A DNA stretch of 64,000 nucleotides from Streptomyces sp. F001 (GCF_004187715.1 NZ_QZWF01000001.1:496001-560000); one strand, 5' to 3'. Counted from the stretch's first letter, positions 15,548 to 25,851 are shown. Notes: a model not told the origin generated them from the letters alone. A program made the numbers and translations.

Positions 15548-16942
15548 ATGCCCATCGCAACGGTGAACCCGGCGAACGGCGAGACGCTCAAGACGTACGA
15601 GGCCATGGGCGCCGAGGAGCTCGAGCGCCGGCTCCAGCTCGCCGAGGCCACGTTCCGCACGTACCGGCAGAGCAGCTTCGTCGACCGTGCACGCCTGCTG
15701 GTCCAGGCCGCGAACCTCCTGGACGAGGACCAGCAGGACATCGCCCGCGTGATGACCACCGAGATGGGCAAGCCGATCAAGCAGGCGCGCGCGGAGGCCG
15801 CGAAGTGCGCCAAGGCGATGCGCTGGTACGCCGAGCACGCCGAGGAACTGCTCGCCGACGAGGAGCCCGCCGACTCCGATGTGAAGGACTCCGGCGCCTC
15901 CCGGGTCCGGGTCCGCTACCGGCCGCTCGGCCCGGTGCTCGCGGTGATGCCGTGGAACTTCCCGCTGTGGCAGGTGATCCGCTTCGCGGCGCCCGCGCTG
16001 ATGGCGGGCAACGTGGGCCTGCTCAAGCACGCCTCGAACGTGCCGCAGACCGCGCTCTACCTGGAGGACCTCTTCCACCGGGCGGGCTACACCGAGGGCT
16101 GTTTCCAGACCCTGCTCATCGGCTCCGGACAGGTCGACGAGATCCTGCGCGACGAACGCGTCAGGGCGGCCACCCTCACCGGCAGCGAGCCCGCGGGCCG
16201 CGCGGTCGCCTCCACCGCCGGCGAGATGGTCAAGAAGACGGTGCTGGAACTGGGCGGCAGCGATCCGTACATCGTCATGCCATCGGCCGACCTCGACCGT
16301 GCCGCGCAGGTCGGGGTGACTGCGCGCGTGCAGAACACCGGGCAGTCCTGCATCGCCGCCAAACGGTTCATCGTGCACACGGACGTCTACGACGCCTTCG
16401 CCGAGCGGTTCGTCGAGGGAATGAAGGCGCTGGTGGTCGGCGACCCGATGCAGGAGGAGACGGAGGTCGGCCCGCTGTCGAGCGAGAAGGGGCGAGACGA
16501 TCTGGAGGAGCTCGTCGACGACGCCCGGCGCAGTGGAGCCACTGCGCTGTGCGGCGGTCACCGGCTCCGTCGGCCCGAACTGCCCGGCTGGTACTACCCG
16601 CCGACCGTCCTCACCGGCATCACCCGCGAGATGCGGATCCACCGCGAGGAGGCATTCGGGCCGGTCGCCACGCTGTACCGCGCGGGTGATCTGGACGAGG
16701 CCGTGCTGATCGCCAACGACTCGCTGTTCGGGCTGAGTTCCAACGTCTGGACGCGCGACGAGGCCGAGGTCGACCGCTTTGTGCGGGATCTGGAGTCGGG
16801 CAGCGTGTTCGTCAACGGGATGACGGCGTCCCACCCGGCGTTCCCGTTCGGCGGGGTCAAGCGGTCCGGGTACGGGCGTGAGCTGTCCGGGCACGGAATC
16901 CGCGAGTTCTGCAACATCACGACCGTATGGCACGGAGCGTGA
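15548..16942 (+). CDS. Succinate-semialdehyde-type aldehyde dehydrogenase
   Basis: A 464-residue aldehyde dehydrogenase closest in pattern to GabD-type succinate-semialdehyde dehydrogenases. It shows VMPWNFPLWQ (Asn137), the general-base Glu234 in LELGGSDPYIV, and catalytic Cys268 in NTGQSCIAAKRF; the C-terminal PFGGVKRSGYGRELSGHG is typical of the group. It oxidises an aldehyde to the acid with NAD(P)+. ATG 15548 is preceded by GAGGAG. It stands alone between the NUDIX gene and a small gene, so the physiological substrate is inferred from family resemblance only. Confidence 0.88.
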   Translation: MPIATVNPANGETLKTYEAMGAEELERRLQLAEATFRTYRQSSFVDRARLLVQAANLLDEDQQDIARVMTTEMGKPIKQARAEAAKCAKAMRWYAEHAEELLADEEPADSDVKDSGASRVRVRYRPLGPVLAVMPWNFPLWQVIRFAAPALMAGNVGLLKHASNVPQTALYLEDLFHRAGYTEGCFQTLLIGSGQVDEILRDERVRAATLTGSEPAGRAVASTAGEMVKKTVLELGGSDPYIVMPSADLDRAAQVGVTARVQNTGQSCIAAKRFIVHTDVYDAFAERFVEGMKALVVGDPMQEETEVGPLSSEKGRDDLEELVDDARRSGATALCGGHRLRRPELPGWYYPPTVLTGITREMRIHREEAFGPVATLYRAGDLDEAVLIANDSLFGLSSNVWTRDEAEVDRFVRDLESGSVFVNGMTASHPAFPFGGVKRSGYGRELSGHGIREFCNITTVWHGA

Positions 16943-16967
16943 GCCTTCCGCGGTTACGATCCCCTTT

Positions 16968-17204
16968 GTGAACCGCGAAGTGACTCTCCCTCTGATCGTC
17001 GACGACCGCGGTACCTTGCAGGTGGCTGCGGCCGACGTGAGCAAGCTGCTGCGCACGGTGGGCGGGCGGTGGCTGCATCTGGTGGAGGCCGGGCAGGAGG
17101 GGCTCGACGAGGACACCGTGGCCGCGCTGACCATCGAGCTGGCCAAGTTGGCCGATCGCATCGACGTGGCGTGTATTGCACACAGCAGTGGGGCCCGGCC
17201 CTAG
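16968..17204 (+). CDS. Small conserved protein (DUF6213-like)
   Basis: A 78-residue protein starting VNREVTLPLIVDDRGTLQVA at GTG 16968, with a compact alpha/beta look and ITIELAKLADRID-like helix at the C-terminus. I recall closely similar proteins across streptomycetes under DUF6213; the function is unknown. A -10-like TACGAT about 8 nt upstream of the GTG, and no ribosome-binding site, suggest a leaderless mRNA. It is convergent with the acyl-CoA dehydrogenase gene 51 bp downstream. Confidence 0.8.
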   Translation: MNREVTLPLIVDDRGTLQVAAADVSKLLRTVGGRWLHLVEAGQEGLDEDTVAALTIELAKLADRIDVACIAHSSGARP

Positions 17205-17255
17205 CGGTTCCCCGCCCCTCGGACCCCACACGACCACAGCCCCGCTCACCGGTTG

Positions 17256-18482
17256 CTAACGAACGGACGTTCCCGAGATCGTCCGCGCGATCACCAGCCG
17301 CTGGATCTCGCTCGTGCCCTCGAAGATCGTGTAGATCGCGGCATCCCGGTGCATCCGCTCCACCGGGTACTCCCGCGTGTACCCGTTGCCGCCCAGGATC
17401 TGGATCGCCTGCGCGGTGACCTTCTTGGCGGTCTCACTGGCGAACAGCTTGGACATGGAACCCTCGGCCGCCGTGAACGGCTTGCCGTTGACCGCCATCC
17501 ACGAGGCTCGCCAGACCAGCAGACGGGCCGCGTCGATGGAGGTGCGCATGTCGGCGAGCTGGAACGCCACACCCTGGTTGTCGATGATCGGGCGGCCGAA
17601 CTGCTCACGGGTCGTCGCGTACTCCAGCGCCACTTCGTACGCGGCCCGTGCCGTCCCCACCGCCATCGCACCGACCGCCGGGCGGGACGCCTCGAACGTG
17701 GCCATCGCGGCGTTCTTGACGCGCTCGCCGCCCTTCTTCGCCTTCTCCCGGGCCCGGGCCAGGCGCTCGTCGAGCTTGTCCTTGCCGCCGAGCAGGCAGG
17801 AACCGGGCACGCGCACGTTGTCGAGGATCACCTCGGCGGTGTGCGAGGCGCGGATGCCGTGCTTCTTGAACTTCTGGCCCTGGGCGAGGCCGGGCGTGTT
17901 CGGCGGGACGATGAAGGACGCGTGGCCCTTGGAGCCCAGCTCCGGGTCGACCACCGCGACGACGACATGGACGTTGGCGATGCCGCCGTTGGTCGCCCAG
18001 GTCTTGGTGCCGTTGATCACCCATTCGTCCTTGGCCTCGTCGTACACCGCACGCGTGCGCATGGCGGCGACGTCGGAGCCGGCGTCGGGCTCGGAGGAGC
18101 AGAACGCGGCCACCTTGACGTCGCTCGCATCGCCGTACATCTGGGGAATCCAGGTGCCGATCTGCTCCTCGGTGCCGTTGGCGAGCACACCGACGGCCGC
18201 GAGGCCGGTGCCGACGATCGACAGGGCGATGCCCGCGTCACCCCAGAAGAGTTCCTCCATGGCCATCGAGATGCCGAGCCCGGTGGGGTCGAAGTACTGC
18301 TGGGCGTAGAAGTCGAGGGAGTAGATGCCGACCTTGGCGGCCTCCTGGATGACCGGCCAGGGAGTCTCCTCACGCTCGTCCCATTCGGCGGCCGCGGGAC
18401 GGATGACGTCGGCGGCGAAGCCGTGCAGCCAGTCCCGGACCTCCTTCTGTTCGTCGTTGAGCTCCATGGTGAACTCGGCCAT
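17256..18482 (-). CDS. Acyl-CoA dehydrogenase
   Basis: A 408-residue acyl-CoA dehydrogenase with a complete set of motifs: [20 protein letters not shown] and [18 protein letters not shown] for FAD and substrate binding, [37 protein letters not shown] and [17 protein letters not shown] containing the catalytic Glu region. A charged helix [20 protein letters not shown] is an unusual insertion. It probably acts in fatty-acid or branched-chain acyl-CoA oxidation. ATG 18482 has GGAGGGG upstream. It is divergent from a TetR gene, with two dyads in the shared promoter region. Confidence 0.9.
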   Translation of the reverse strand: MAEFTMELNDEQKEVRDWLHGFAADVIRPAAAEWDEREETPWPVIQEAAKVGIYSLDFYAQQYFDPTGLGISMAMEELFWGDAGIALSIVGTGLAAVGVLANGTEEQIGTWIPQMYGDASDVKVAAFCSSEPDAGSDVAAMRTRAVYDEAKDEWVINGTKTWATNGGIANVHVVVAVVDPELGSKGHASFIVPPNTPGLAQGQKFKKHGIRASHTAEVILDNVRVPGSCLLGGKDKLDERLARAREKAKKGGERVKNAAMATFEASRPAVGAMAVGTARAAYEVALEYATTREQFGRPIIDNQGVAFQLADMRTSIDAARLLVWRASWMAVNGKPFTAAEGSMSKLFASETAKKVTAQAIQILGGNGYTREYPVERMHRDAAIYTIFEGTSEIQRLVIARTISGTSVR

Positions 18483-18507
18483 GTCCCCTCCAGCGGCACA
18501 CATGCAT

Positions 18508-18544
18508 GTTACTTGCGGTAACCGCAGTCTGTTACCCATGGGTA
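18508..18544. promoter_or_regulatory. Double-dyad operator between acyl-CoA dehydrogenase and TetR genes
   Basis: Two palindromes lie side by side: GTTAC-N5-GTAAC (18508-18522), overlapping the perfect TGCGGTAACCGCA (18514-18526), and the perfect 12-bp TACCCATGGGTA (18533-18544). They share TTAC/GTAA half-sites. The location, 26-62 bp upstream of the dehydrogenase ATG and 108 bp before the TetR start, fits binding of the divergent TetR protein. Confidence 0.6.
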
Positions 18545-18651
18545 GGAAAAGTCAACTCACGAGGACTCCTCGGCAGCCCGTTCGAGCTCCAGGGCGAACC
18601 GAGTGTTAGTTTGCGCAGGCGTCACCGATTCAGCACGGGTGGGGAGAGATC

Positions 18652-19293
18652 ATGGACACCACGCAGCGGACCGAGCAGCAGCGGTCCGCCGACCGCCGAC
18701 GGCGCGAGCTGCTGGAGGCCGCGGACCGAGTGGTGCTGCGCGATGGTCCGCAGGCCTCGATGAACGCGATCGCCGCGGAGGCCGGCATCACCAAGCCGAT
18801 CCTCTATCGCCACTTCGGTGACAAGGGCGGTCTGTACGCGGCACTGGCCAAGCGGCACACGGACGCACTGCTGGATTCGCTGCGGGCGGCGCTGGACGCA
18901 CCTGCCGAGCGGCGGGAGCGGGTCGAGTCCACGCTGGACACCTACCTTGCGGCGATCGAGGCACGGCCCCAGGTGTACCGGTTCCTGATGCATCCCGCGG
19001 AGGGCTCGTCGGGAGACCAGGAGTTCGACGTGGGGAAGCACTCGGCGCCGCTGCTGCGGCGCATGGGTGAGGAGCTCGCCCAGGTGATCGAGGAACGGTT
19101 GGATCTCGGGCCCGGGAGTCAGCAGCTCGCCCGGGTGTGGGGGCATGGGATCGTCGGGATGATGCATGCCGCCGGGGACTGGTGGCTGGGGGAACGGCCT
19201 TGTTCCCGGGCCGAGTTGGTGCGGAGTCTGGCTGACCTGTTGTGGGGGCGGCTTGCGGCCGCGGGGGACAGGATAGGGGGTCCGGGGTTCTGA
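18652..19293 (+). CDS. TetR-family transcriptional regulator
   Basis: A 213-residue TetR protein. The HTH domain covers about residues 15-65 (RRELLEAADRVVLRDG, MNAIAAEAGITKPILYRHFG, DKGGLYAAL); the rest is an all-helical ligand domain. Its position divergent from an acyl-CoA dehydrogenase, with two dyads between, suggests repression relieved by an acyl-CoA or fatty acid, as in FadR/FasR-like regulators. That ligand assignment is inference. ATG 18652 has GGGGAGA upstream. Confidence 0.9.
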   Translation: MDTTQRTEQQRSADRRRRELLEAADRVVLRDGPQASMNAIAAEAGITKPILYRHFGDKGGLYAALAKRHTDALLDSLRAALDAPAERRERVESTLDTYLAAIEARPQVYRFLMHPAEGSSGDQEFDVGKHSAPLLRRMGEELAQVIEERLDLGPGSQQLARVWGHGIVGMMHAAGDWWLGERPCSRAELVRSLADLLWGRLAAAGDRIGGPGF

Positions 19294-19304
19294 CGGTCGG
19301 GTGT

Positions 19305-19356
19305 TGTCTGCGGGCTGCGTGTGGTTGCTCGTACAGTTCCCCGCGCCCCTGGGGTT
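19305..19356. repeat. Streptomyces dispersed intergenic repeat (REP-like), copy 1
   Basis: The stretch around 19311-19353 (CTGCGGGCTGCGTGTGG, then TTGCTCGTACAGTTCCCCG, then CGCCCCTGGGG) matches from memory a sequence dispersed in many streptomycete genomes between genes, with the core CAGTTCCCCGCGCCCCT. It sits between the converging TetR and deformylase genes, where it could act in termination. Copy number was not determined. Confidence 0.5.
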
Positions 19357-19363
19357 TCTCCGG

Positions 19364-19903
19364 TCACCTGCGCCATGAGGCTCGCGCCACCTGGCGCATC
19401 AGTCGTCTGTGGCGCCAGCCCTGCACGCGGTCCGCGTACACCCGGCCCTCCAGGTGGTCGCACTCGTGTTGCAGGCACCTGGCGAAGAAACCCGTACCGT
19501 GCACCGTGACCGGCTCCCCCGCCATCGTGAAACCCTCGACCACCGCGTGGTCGTAGCGCTCCGTCCCCGCCTCCAGGCCCGGCAGGGACAGGCAGCCCTC
19601 CGGGCCGCGGATCACCACACCGTCCGTCTCCACCAGGCGTGGGTTCACCACATGGCCGAGGTGACGTACGTCATCGTCGTCCGGGCAGTCGTAGACGAAG
19701 ACGCGCAGCGGCTCGCCCACCTGGTTCGCGGCCAGGCCCACTCCCTGCGCGGCGTACATCGTGGCGAACAAGTCCTCCACCAGGCGGGCGAGTTCGGGGC
19801 CGAATTCGGTGACTTCCGTGCAGGGTGTGTGAAGGGTCGGGTCGCCGAGCAGGGTGAGAGGCCGGACACGCCCGTGGGCGCCCGGGATGGAGCCGTGTCG
19901 CAT
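19364..19903 (-). CDS. def: Peptide deformylase
   Basis: A 179-residue peptide deformylase, which removes the formyl group from the N-terminal Met of new proteins. All three metal-site motifs are present: GVGLAANQVG (54-63), EGCLSLPG with metal ligand Cys104, and HECDH (146-150) with two His ligands and catalytic Glu. It is divergent from murT. A -10-like TACCCT 7 nt before ATG 19903 and no ribosome-binding site suggest a leaderless mRNA. Streptomycetes usually carry several deformylase genes; this is probably one of them. Confidence 0.93.
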   Translation of the reverse strand: MRHGSIPGAHGRVRPLTLLGDPTLHTPCTEVTEFGPELARLVEDLFATMYAAQGVGLAANQVGEPLRVFVYDCPDDDDVRHLGHVVNPRLVETDGVVIRGPEGCLSLPGLEAGTERYDHAVVEGFTMAGEPVTVHGTGFFARCLQHECDHLEGRVYADRVQGWRHRRLMRQVARASWRR

Positions 19904-20059
19904 GGCGGCAAGGGTACGGTCCTCGCTGGCGCGCGCCCCGCGCGCGAGGATCGTGATGGTGCCGCGATTCGGGCACGTGAGTGGATCTCGATAGGCTGAG
20001 GCCTCACCACGTTGCCGGATGCTTCGGCGCGGCGGGTACGCAAGGAGGATCGAGAACTG

Positions 20060-21298
20060 ATGGCAGGCAACTCGGACCCGCTCACGCCGCGGGCCAAGCT
20101 GGCCGTGACCGCGGGCAAGGCGGTCGCTGCGGCATCGCGCGCAGCAGGGCGCGGCAGCGGTTCGGTGATCGGTGGCCGGGTGGCCCTCAAACTCGACCCC
20201 GACCTCCTCGCCCGGCTCGCCCAGAACCTGGATGTGGTCCTGGTCTCGGCGACCAACGGCAAGACCACGACCACCCGGCTCATCGCCGAGGCACTGCGCG
20301 CCGCAGGGCCGGTCGTGTCCAACGCGCTCGGCGCCAACATGCCGGCCGGCATCACCTCGGCGCTCGCCGGCGGCTCGGATGCGCGGTACGGCGTCATCGA
20401 GGTCGACGAGAAGTACCTGGCCGGGGTCGCCCGGGACACCGACCCGAAGTGCATCGCCCTGCTCAACCTCTCCCGTGACCAGCTCGACCGCGCCGCCGAG
20501 ACCCGGATGCTGGCCGAGAACTGGCGTGAGGGACTCGCGGGTTCCAAAGCGGTCATCGTGGCCAACGCGGACGACCCGCTCGTGGTGTGGGCCGCCTCCT
20601 CCTCCCCCAACGTGATCTGGGTCGCCGCCGGCCAGATGTGGAAGGACGACGCCTGGTCCTGCCCGTCCTGCGGTGGTGTGATGCAGCGCCCCGGCGACGA
20701 CTGGTACTGCGGTGAGTGCGGTTTCCGCCGCCCGACCCCGAGCTGGGCGCTGTCCGGCGACCACGTCCTCGACCCGCACGGCTCCGCCTGGCCGATCCAC
20801 CTCCAGCTGCCGGGCCGCGCCAACAAGGCCAACGCCGCCTCCTCCGCCGCCGTCGCCGCCGTGTTCGGCGTGCCGCCGCAGGTCGCCCTGGAACGCATGT
20901 ACCAGGTGCAGGCGGTGGCCGGGCGCTATGACGTCGTGCAGTTCATGGAGCGCGATCTGCGGCTGCTGCTCGCCAAGAACCCGGCCGGCTGGCTGGAGAC
21001 CTTCTCCCTGATCGACCCGCCGCCGACCCCGGTGATCCTGTCCGTGAACGCGCGCGGCGCCGACGGCACGGACACCTCCTGGTTGTGGGACGTCGACTAC
21101 ACGCGGCTGACCGGGCACCCGATCCTCGTCATCGGCGACCGCAAGCTGGACCTCGCAGTCCGTCTGGAGGTCGCGAACCAGCACTTCCAGGTCTGCGAGA
21201 ACCTCGACCAGGCCGTGCAGATGGCCCCGCCGGGCCGTATCGAGGTCATCGCCAACTACACCGCGTTCCAGGATCTGCGCCGCCGCGTCGGCAACTGA
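20060..21298 (+). CDS. murT: Lipid II isoglutaminyl synthase, MurT subunit
   Basis: A 412-residue Mur-ligase-like ATPase, the MurT half of the MurT/GatD enzyme that amidates the D-Glu of lipid II to D-isoGln. The P-loop is ATNGKTTTTRLIAEAL (64-79); VIEVDEKYL and LLNLSRDQLDR follow, and the MurT-specific zinc ribbon is present as CPSCGG (201, 204) and YCGECGF (217, 220). DUF1727-type C-terminus runs from about 300. ATG 20060 follows GGAGGAT. The gatD gene begins 24 bp downstream, giving the conserved two-gene operon. Confidence 0.93.
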   Translation: MAGNSDPLTPRAKLAVTAGKAVAAASRAAGRGSGSVIGGRVALKLDPDLLARLAQNLDVVLVSATNGKTTTTRLIAEALRAAGPVVSNALGANMPAGITSALAGGSDARYGVIEVDEKYLAGVARDTDPKCIALLNLSRDQLDRAAETRMLAENWREGLAGSKAVIVANADDPLVVWAASSSPNVIWVAAGQMWKDDAWSCPSCGGVMQRPGDDWYCGECGFRRPTPSWALSGDHVLDPHGSAWPIHLQLPGRANKANAASSAAVAAVFGVPPQVALERMYQVQAVAGRYDVVQFMERDLRLLLAKNPAGWLETFSLIDPPPTPVILSVNARGADGTDTSWLWDVDYTRLTGHPILVIGDRKLDLAVRLEVANQHFQVCENLDQAVQMAPPGRIEVIANYTAFQDLRRRVGN

Positions 21299-21322
21299 CG
21301 TACTCGTAAGGACAGTGACTTC

Positions 21323-22054
21323 ATGAGCGACAACAGCCTGCGGGTCGTCTGGATCTACCCCGACCTGCTCAGCACCTACGGCGACCAGGGCAATGTCCTC
21401 GTCGTGGAGCGCCGGGCCCGGCAGCGGGGCCTGGACGTGGCCCGGCTCGACGTGCGCAGTGACCAGCCGATCCCGACCTCCGGCGACATCTACCTGATCG
21501 GCGGCGGCGAGGACCGGCCGCAGCGGCTGGCGGCCGAGCGGCTGCGCCGTGACGGGGGTCTGCACCGGGCGGTGGGGAACGGCGCGATCGTCTTCTCCGT
21601 CTGCGCCGGGTACCAGATCCTCGGCCACGAGTTCATCAACGACCTCGGCCAGCGCGAGCCCGGCCTCGGTCTGCTCGACGTCGTCTCGGTACGCGGCGAG
21701 GGCGAGCGGTGCGTCGGTGACGTCCTCGCGGACATCGACCCGCGTCTCGGCCTGCCGCCGCTGACGGGCTTCGAGAACCACCAGGGCGTCACCCATCTCG
21801 GCCCCACCGCCCGCCCCCTGGCCCAGGTCCGCCTCGGCAAGGGCAACGGCACGGGCGACGGCACGGAGGGCGCGTACAACGACACCGTGTTCGGCACGTA
21901 CATGCACGGTCCCGTGCTCGCCCGCAACCCGCAGATCGCGGACCTGCTGCTGAAGTTGGCACTCGACGTGAACGCGCTGCCGCCGACCGACGACCGCTGG
22001 TACGAGGCGCTGCGCAGCGAGCGCATCGCGGCGGCCCAACAGCAGCCTGCCTGA
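21323..22054 (+). CDS. gatD: Lipid II isoglutaminyl synthase, GatD glutaminase subunit
   Basis: A 243-residue class-I-like glutamine amidotransferase of the CobB/CobQ type. It releases ammonia from Gln for MurT. The nucleophile is Cys94 in FSVCAGYQILG and the catalytic His195 lies in GTYMHGPVLARNP; ENHQGVTHLG is another family motif. Start ATG 21323 has AAGGA upstream. The murT-gatD pair is essential for mature peptidoglycan in many Gram-positive bacteria. Confidence 0.93.
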   Translation: MSDNSLRVVWIYPDLLSTYGDQGNVLVVERRARQRGLDVARLDVRSDQPIPTSGDIYLIGGGEDRPQRLAAERLRRDGGLHRAVGNGAIVFSVCAGYQILGHEFINDLGQREPGLGLLDVVSVRGEGERCVGDVLADIDPRLGLPPLTGFENHQGVTHLGPTARPLAQVRLGKGNGTGDGTEGAYNDTVFGTYMHGPVLARNPQIADLLLKLALDVNALPPTDDRWYEALRSERIAAAQQQPA

Positions 22055-22242
22055 GGCCCGTACACCTGGGCGCCGACCCGGCTTGACCAGCCCGTCTGAC
22101 GGGCCATCCGCACAGGTGAGCGCGCTCGTCCAGCAGGCGGACGCACGCTTCGGCCCCGCCCCCTGGTGCCGCTAGGGTGGCGGGGATCGAGCCGGACAAC
22201 GTGGTCCGGTCCCCGGCCCACGTCGAGAAGGTATTTCGGGCT

Positions 22243-23268
<1,026 letters not shown>

Positions 23269-23284
23269 CGCGTACGTGAGCTTC

Positions 23285-23320
23285 AACCGCCCCCGGCCGC
23301 AGCAGCGGCCGGGGGCGGTT
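23285..23320 (+). terminator. Strong terminator after pfkA
   Basis: A perfect 16-bp stem, AACCGCCCCCGGCCGC with its complement, around the tetraloop AGCA, starting 17 bp after the pfkA stop. The downstream T-tract is short (TTCT), as is usual in streptomycetes. Confidence 0.9.
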
Positions 23321-23401
23321 CTACTCTGGTGCGGACAAACAGCTGTCGCCAGACAACTGTGGACGGACATTACGCAACCCCCATGAATCAGGAGCCGGCG
23401 G

Positions 23402-24352
23402 ATGGATCACAGCGGGCACGGCATGACGACGGATCTGCCGCCGTTCACGCTGGGGCGGGGTCTTCAGTGGTCGGCGGACCCGTTCTTCCTCGTCGCGTGT
23501 CTGCTGGCGCTCGTGCTGTACGGCTGGGGCGTCGCCCGGCTGATACGGCGCGGGGACAAGTGGCCGGTGGGGCGGACCGTTTCCTTCGGCGCCGGTGTGC
23601 TGAGCGTCGGGCTGATGATGTGCACCAAGCTGAACGACTACGGCATGGTCATGTTCAGCGTGCACATGGTGCAGCACATGGTGATCAGCATGCTGTCCCC
23701 GATCATGATCCTGCTCGGCGCCCCCATCACCCTGGCGCTGCGCGCACTTCCGCCGGCCGCCCGGGGCCGCAAGGGCCCGCGTGAGCTGCTGCTGGCCGTG
23801 CTGCACAGCCGGTACATGCGGATCATCACCCACCCGGTGTTCACGATCCCGCTGTTCATCGCCAGCCTGTACGCGCTGTACTTCACCCCGATCTTCGACT
23901 TCCTGATGGGCTCCAAGGTGGGGCACGTCGCGATGATGGTGCACTTCCTCGCGGTCGGCCTGGTGTTCTTCTGGCCGATCATGGGCGTGGACCCGGGACC
24001 GCACCGGCCGGGCTATCTGATGCGGATGCTGGAGCTGTTCGCGGGCATGCCGTTCCACGCGTTCTTCGGTATCGCGCTGATGATGGCCTCGACGCCGATG
24101 ATCGAGACGTACGCCGACCCGCCCGCCTCCCTCGGTATCGATGCACTCAGCGACCAGAACGCGGCCGGCGGTATCGCCTGGGCGTTCAGCGAAATCCCGT
24201 CCGTACTCGTGCTGATCGCCCTGCTGTTCCAGTGGTACGCCTCCGACCAGCGGCAGGCACGGCGCAAGGACCGGGCCGCCGACCGCGACGGTGACAAGGA
24301 ACTCGAGGCATACAACGCCTATTTGGCCTCACTGAACGCACGCAGCCGCTGA
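23402..24352 (+). CDS. CtaG/caa3-type cytochrome c oxidase assembly protein
   Basis: A 316-residue polytopic membrane protein of the CtaG_caa3 family (PF09678). It opens with a His-rich MDHSGHGM segment that could bind copper. About seven hydrophobic helices follow; conserved His/Met-rich motifs SVHMVQHMVISMLSPIMILLG and HVAMMVHFLAVGLVFFWPIMG are characteristic. It is thought to help insert copper into cytochrome oxidase. The cytosolic C-terminus is charged (RQARRKDRAADRDGDKE). It is preceded by the pfkA terminator and followed by an unrelated lipoprotein gene. Confidence 0.88.
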   Translation: MDHSGHGMTTDLPPFTLGRGLQWSADPFFLVACLLALVLYGWGVARLIRRGDKWPVGRTVSFGAGVLSVGLMMCTKLNDYGMVMFSVHMVQHMVISMLSPIMILLGAPITLALRALPPAARGRKGPRELLLAVLHSRYMRIITHPVFTIPLFIASLYALYFTPIFDFLMGSKVGHVAMMVHFLAVGLVFFWPIMGVDPGPHRPGYLMRMLELFAGMPFHAFFGIALMMASTPMIETYADPPASLGIDALSDQNAAGGIAWAFSEIPSVLVLIALLFQWYASDQRQARRKDRAADRDGDKELEAYNAYLASLNARSR

Positions 24353-24420
24353 CCGCCTTTTCCGGGCAGTTCCTTTCAGTAGCATGAAACGCGTTGGGGG
24401 AACCGCCGGGGGGAGCGGTG

Positions 24421-25731
24421 ATGACGTTTCGTGTGTACCTGCGCAGGGCGGGGAAATCGGTGTTCCGCAGGATCGCCGTCCTGTTGGTTTTCGTGGTGGT
24501 CCTGAGCGGATGTGACCGGGGCGCACCTTTGTTCGCGGTGCAGGCCGTTGCCGCGGGAGTTCCTTCACTCGCACCTTTCTTCGACGAGAGCGCGGGGCTC
24601 GGCCACGACGTCGGCCTCCGCTCCCGTCCGGCGCCGGGCGGCCTTCAGCAGGGCGACACACCAGGGCTGTACGGCGGCACCGGGGAGCAGCGGATCTGTG
24701 ATGTCGCACGGTTGAAGGAATTCCTCACCGATCCCAGGAATCACCGCAAGGCACAGGCCTGGGCGACCGCGCTCGATATCACGACGGCCGAGATCCCGGA
24801 GTATCTCGACCGGCTCACGCCGGTTCTCCTCCGTACCGACACACTCGTGAAGAACCATGACTACAAGAAGGGAAAGTCTGTTCCCTTCGATGCGTTGTTG
24901 CAGGCGGGAATCGCCGTTCTCGTCGACCCGCAGGGACTGCCCGCCGTCAAGTGCTCCTGCGGAAATCCGCTGCGCCCCTTCGAGGGGGACACCGGGAGGA
25001 TTTTGGTCCGGTTCGAGGACGGCAACCAGAAGTGGCAGGGCTACGACCGCGACTCCGTGGTGGCCGTGCAGCCCGCCCCGCGGACACTGGACCGGCTGGC
25101 CTTGGTCGACGTGGACGCCCCGGACCGCGGGATCAGCCGTCCGGTCGGCACGACGGGTGACGACGACTCCGCTTTCGACACGCGGGAGCGGCGCGCCGTA
25201 CCGGACCTGGCCGGGACGACGTTCGGGCGGGCGAGCCGGCTGCTGGCCGACGCGGGGCTGGCGGTTGCGTTCGACGGCGGCGGGTTGCCGCCCGACGGTG
25301 CGCGGGTCATGGCGTCCGATCCGCCGGCCGGGACGGAGCTGCGGTTCGGGGAGTACGTGACGCTGAGCGTGGCCGACGGCACGAGCGGAGGGGCGACCAC
25401 TCCCCCGGACCCGAGCCCGGCGACCTCACAGCCGAAAGACGACCCGTCGTCCGACACCTCGACGCCATCGCCCTCACCGTCGGCCTCGAAGCCCTCGTCA
25501 TCGGCCTCGACGCCGTCGTCATCGGCTCCCACGAGCGAACCGCCGACCAGTGATCCACCCACGAGCGAACCGCCGGCCACGGATCCACCCACCAGCGCAC
25601 CGCCCACCAGCCGCCCGCCCTCCGCCCCGCCGCCTTCCGGCCCAGCACCCACCAGCACCGTCCCGCCACCAGCGAGCCGCCCCGGAAACCAGCGCGCCCC
25701 CGGAGGTGACCAGCTCACCTCCGCCGAGTGA
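24421..25731 (+). CDS. DUF6777 lipoprotein with PASTA domain, C-terminus frameshifted
   Basis: A 436-residue predicted lipoprotein: signal RRIAVLLVFVVVLSGC ends in a lipobox Cys. A DUF6777-like domain with ICDVARLKEFLTDP and VKCSCGNPLRPFEG follows (about 85-240), then one PASTA repeat (AVPDLAGTTFGRASRLLADAG, ending VTLSVADG) and a Pro/Ser/Thr-rich tail. GTG 24418 could also be the start. The current frame ends at 25731, but from about 25679 a +1 frame continues the same Pro/Ser/Thr composition (ETSAPPEVTSSPPPSD) to a TAG at 25831, just before the kinase gene. One extra C near 25677-25683 would explain this. It probably works with the adjacent kinase. Confidence 0.85.
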   Translation: MTFRVYLRRAGKSVFRRIAVLLVFVVVLSGCDRGAPLFAVQAVAAGVPSLAPFFDESAGLGHDVGLRSRPAPGGLQQGDTPGLYGGTGEQRICDVARLKEFLTDPRNHRKAQAWATALDITTAEIPEYLDRLTPVLLRTDTLVKNHDYKKGKSVPFDALLQAGIAVLVDPQGLPAVKCSCGNPLRPFEGDTGRILVRFEDGNQKWQGYDRDSVVAVQPAPRTLDRLALVDVDAPDRGISRPVGTTGDDDSAFDTRERRAVPDLAGTTFGRASRLLADAGLAVAFDGGGLPPDGARVMASDPPAGTELRFGEYVTLSVADGTSGGATTPPDPSPATSQPKDDPSSDTSTPSPSPSASKPSSSASTPSSSAPTSEPPTSDPPTSEPPATDPPTSAPPTSRPPSAPPPSGPAPTSTVPPPASRPGNQRAPGGDQLTSAE

Positions 25732-25851
25732 TCCGGTCCCGAGCAGCGCACCGGCCTCCGGCGAGCACGGCAGCGCACCGGTCCCGAGTGAGCCCGGGAC
25801 CGTCGACCCCACAGCGAGCGCCACGACGTAGCACCCCGAGGGAGTCACCGC

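Noticed and set aside
19364..22039. An 891-codon minus-strand frame covering murT, gatD and running into the deformylase gene
   Set aside because: Only its last 180 codons (peptide deformylase) are real. The rest is antisense to murT-gatD and has the Arg/Gly/Val composition of third-position GC shadow frames.
25440..25680. Tandem Pro/Ser/Thr codon repeats as a possible CRISPR or satellite
   Set aside because: The period follows codons of a low-complexity protein tail; there are no unique spacers between units.
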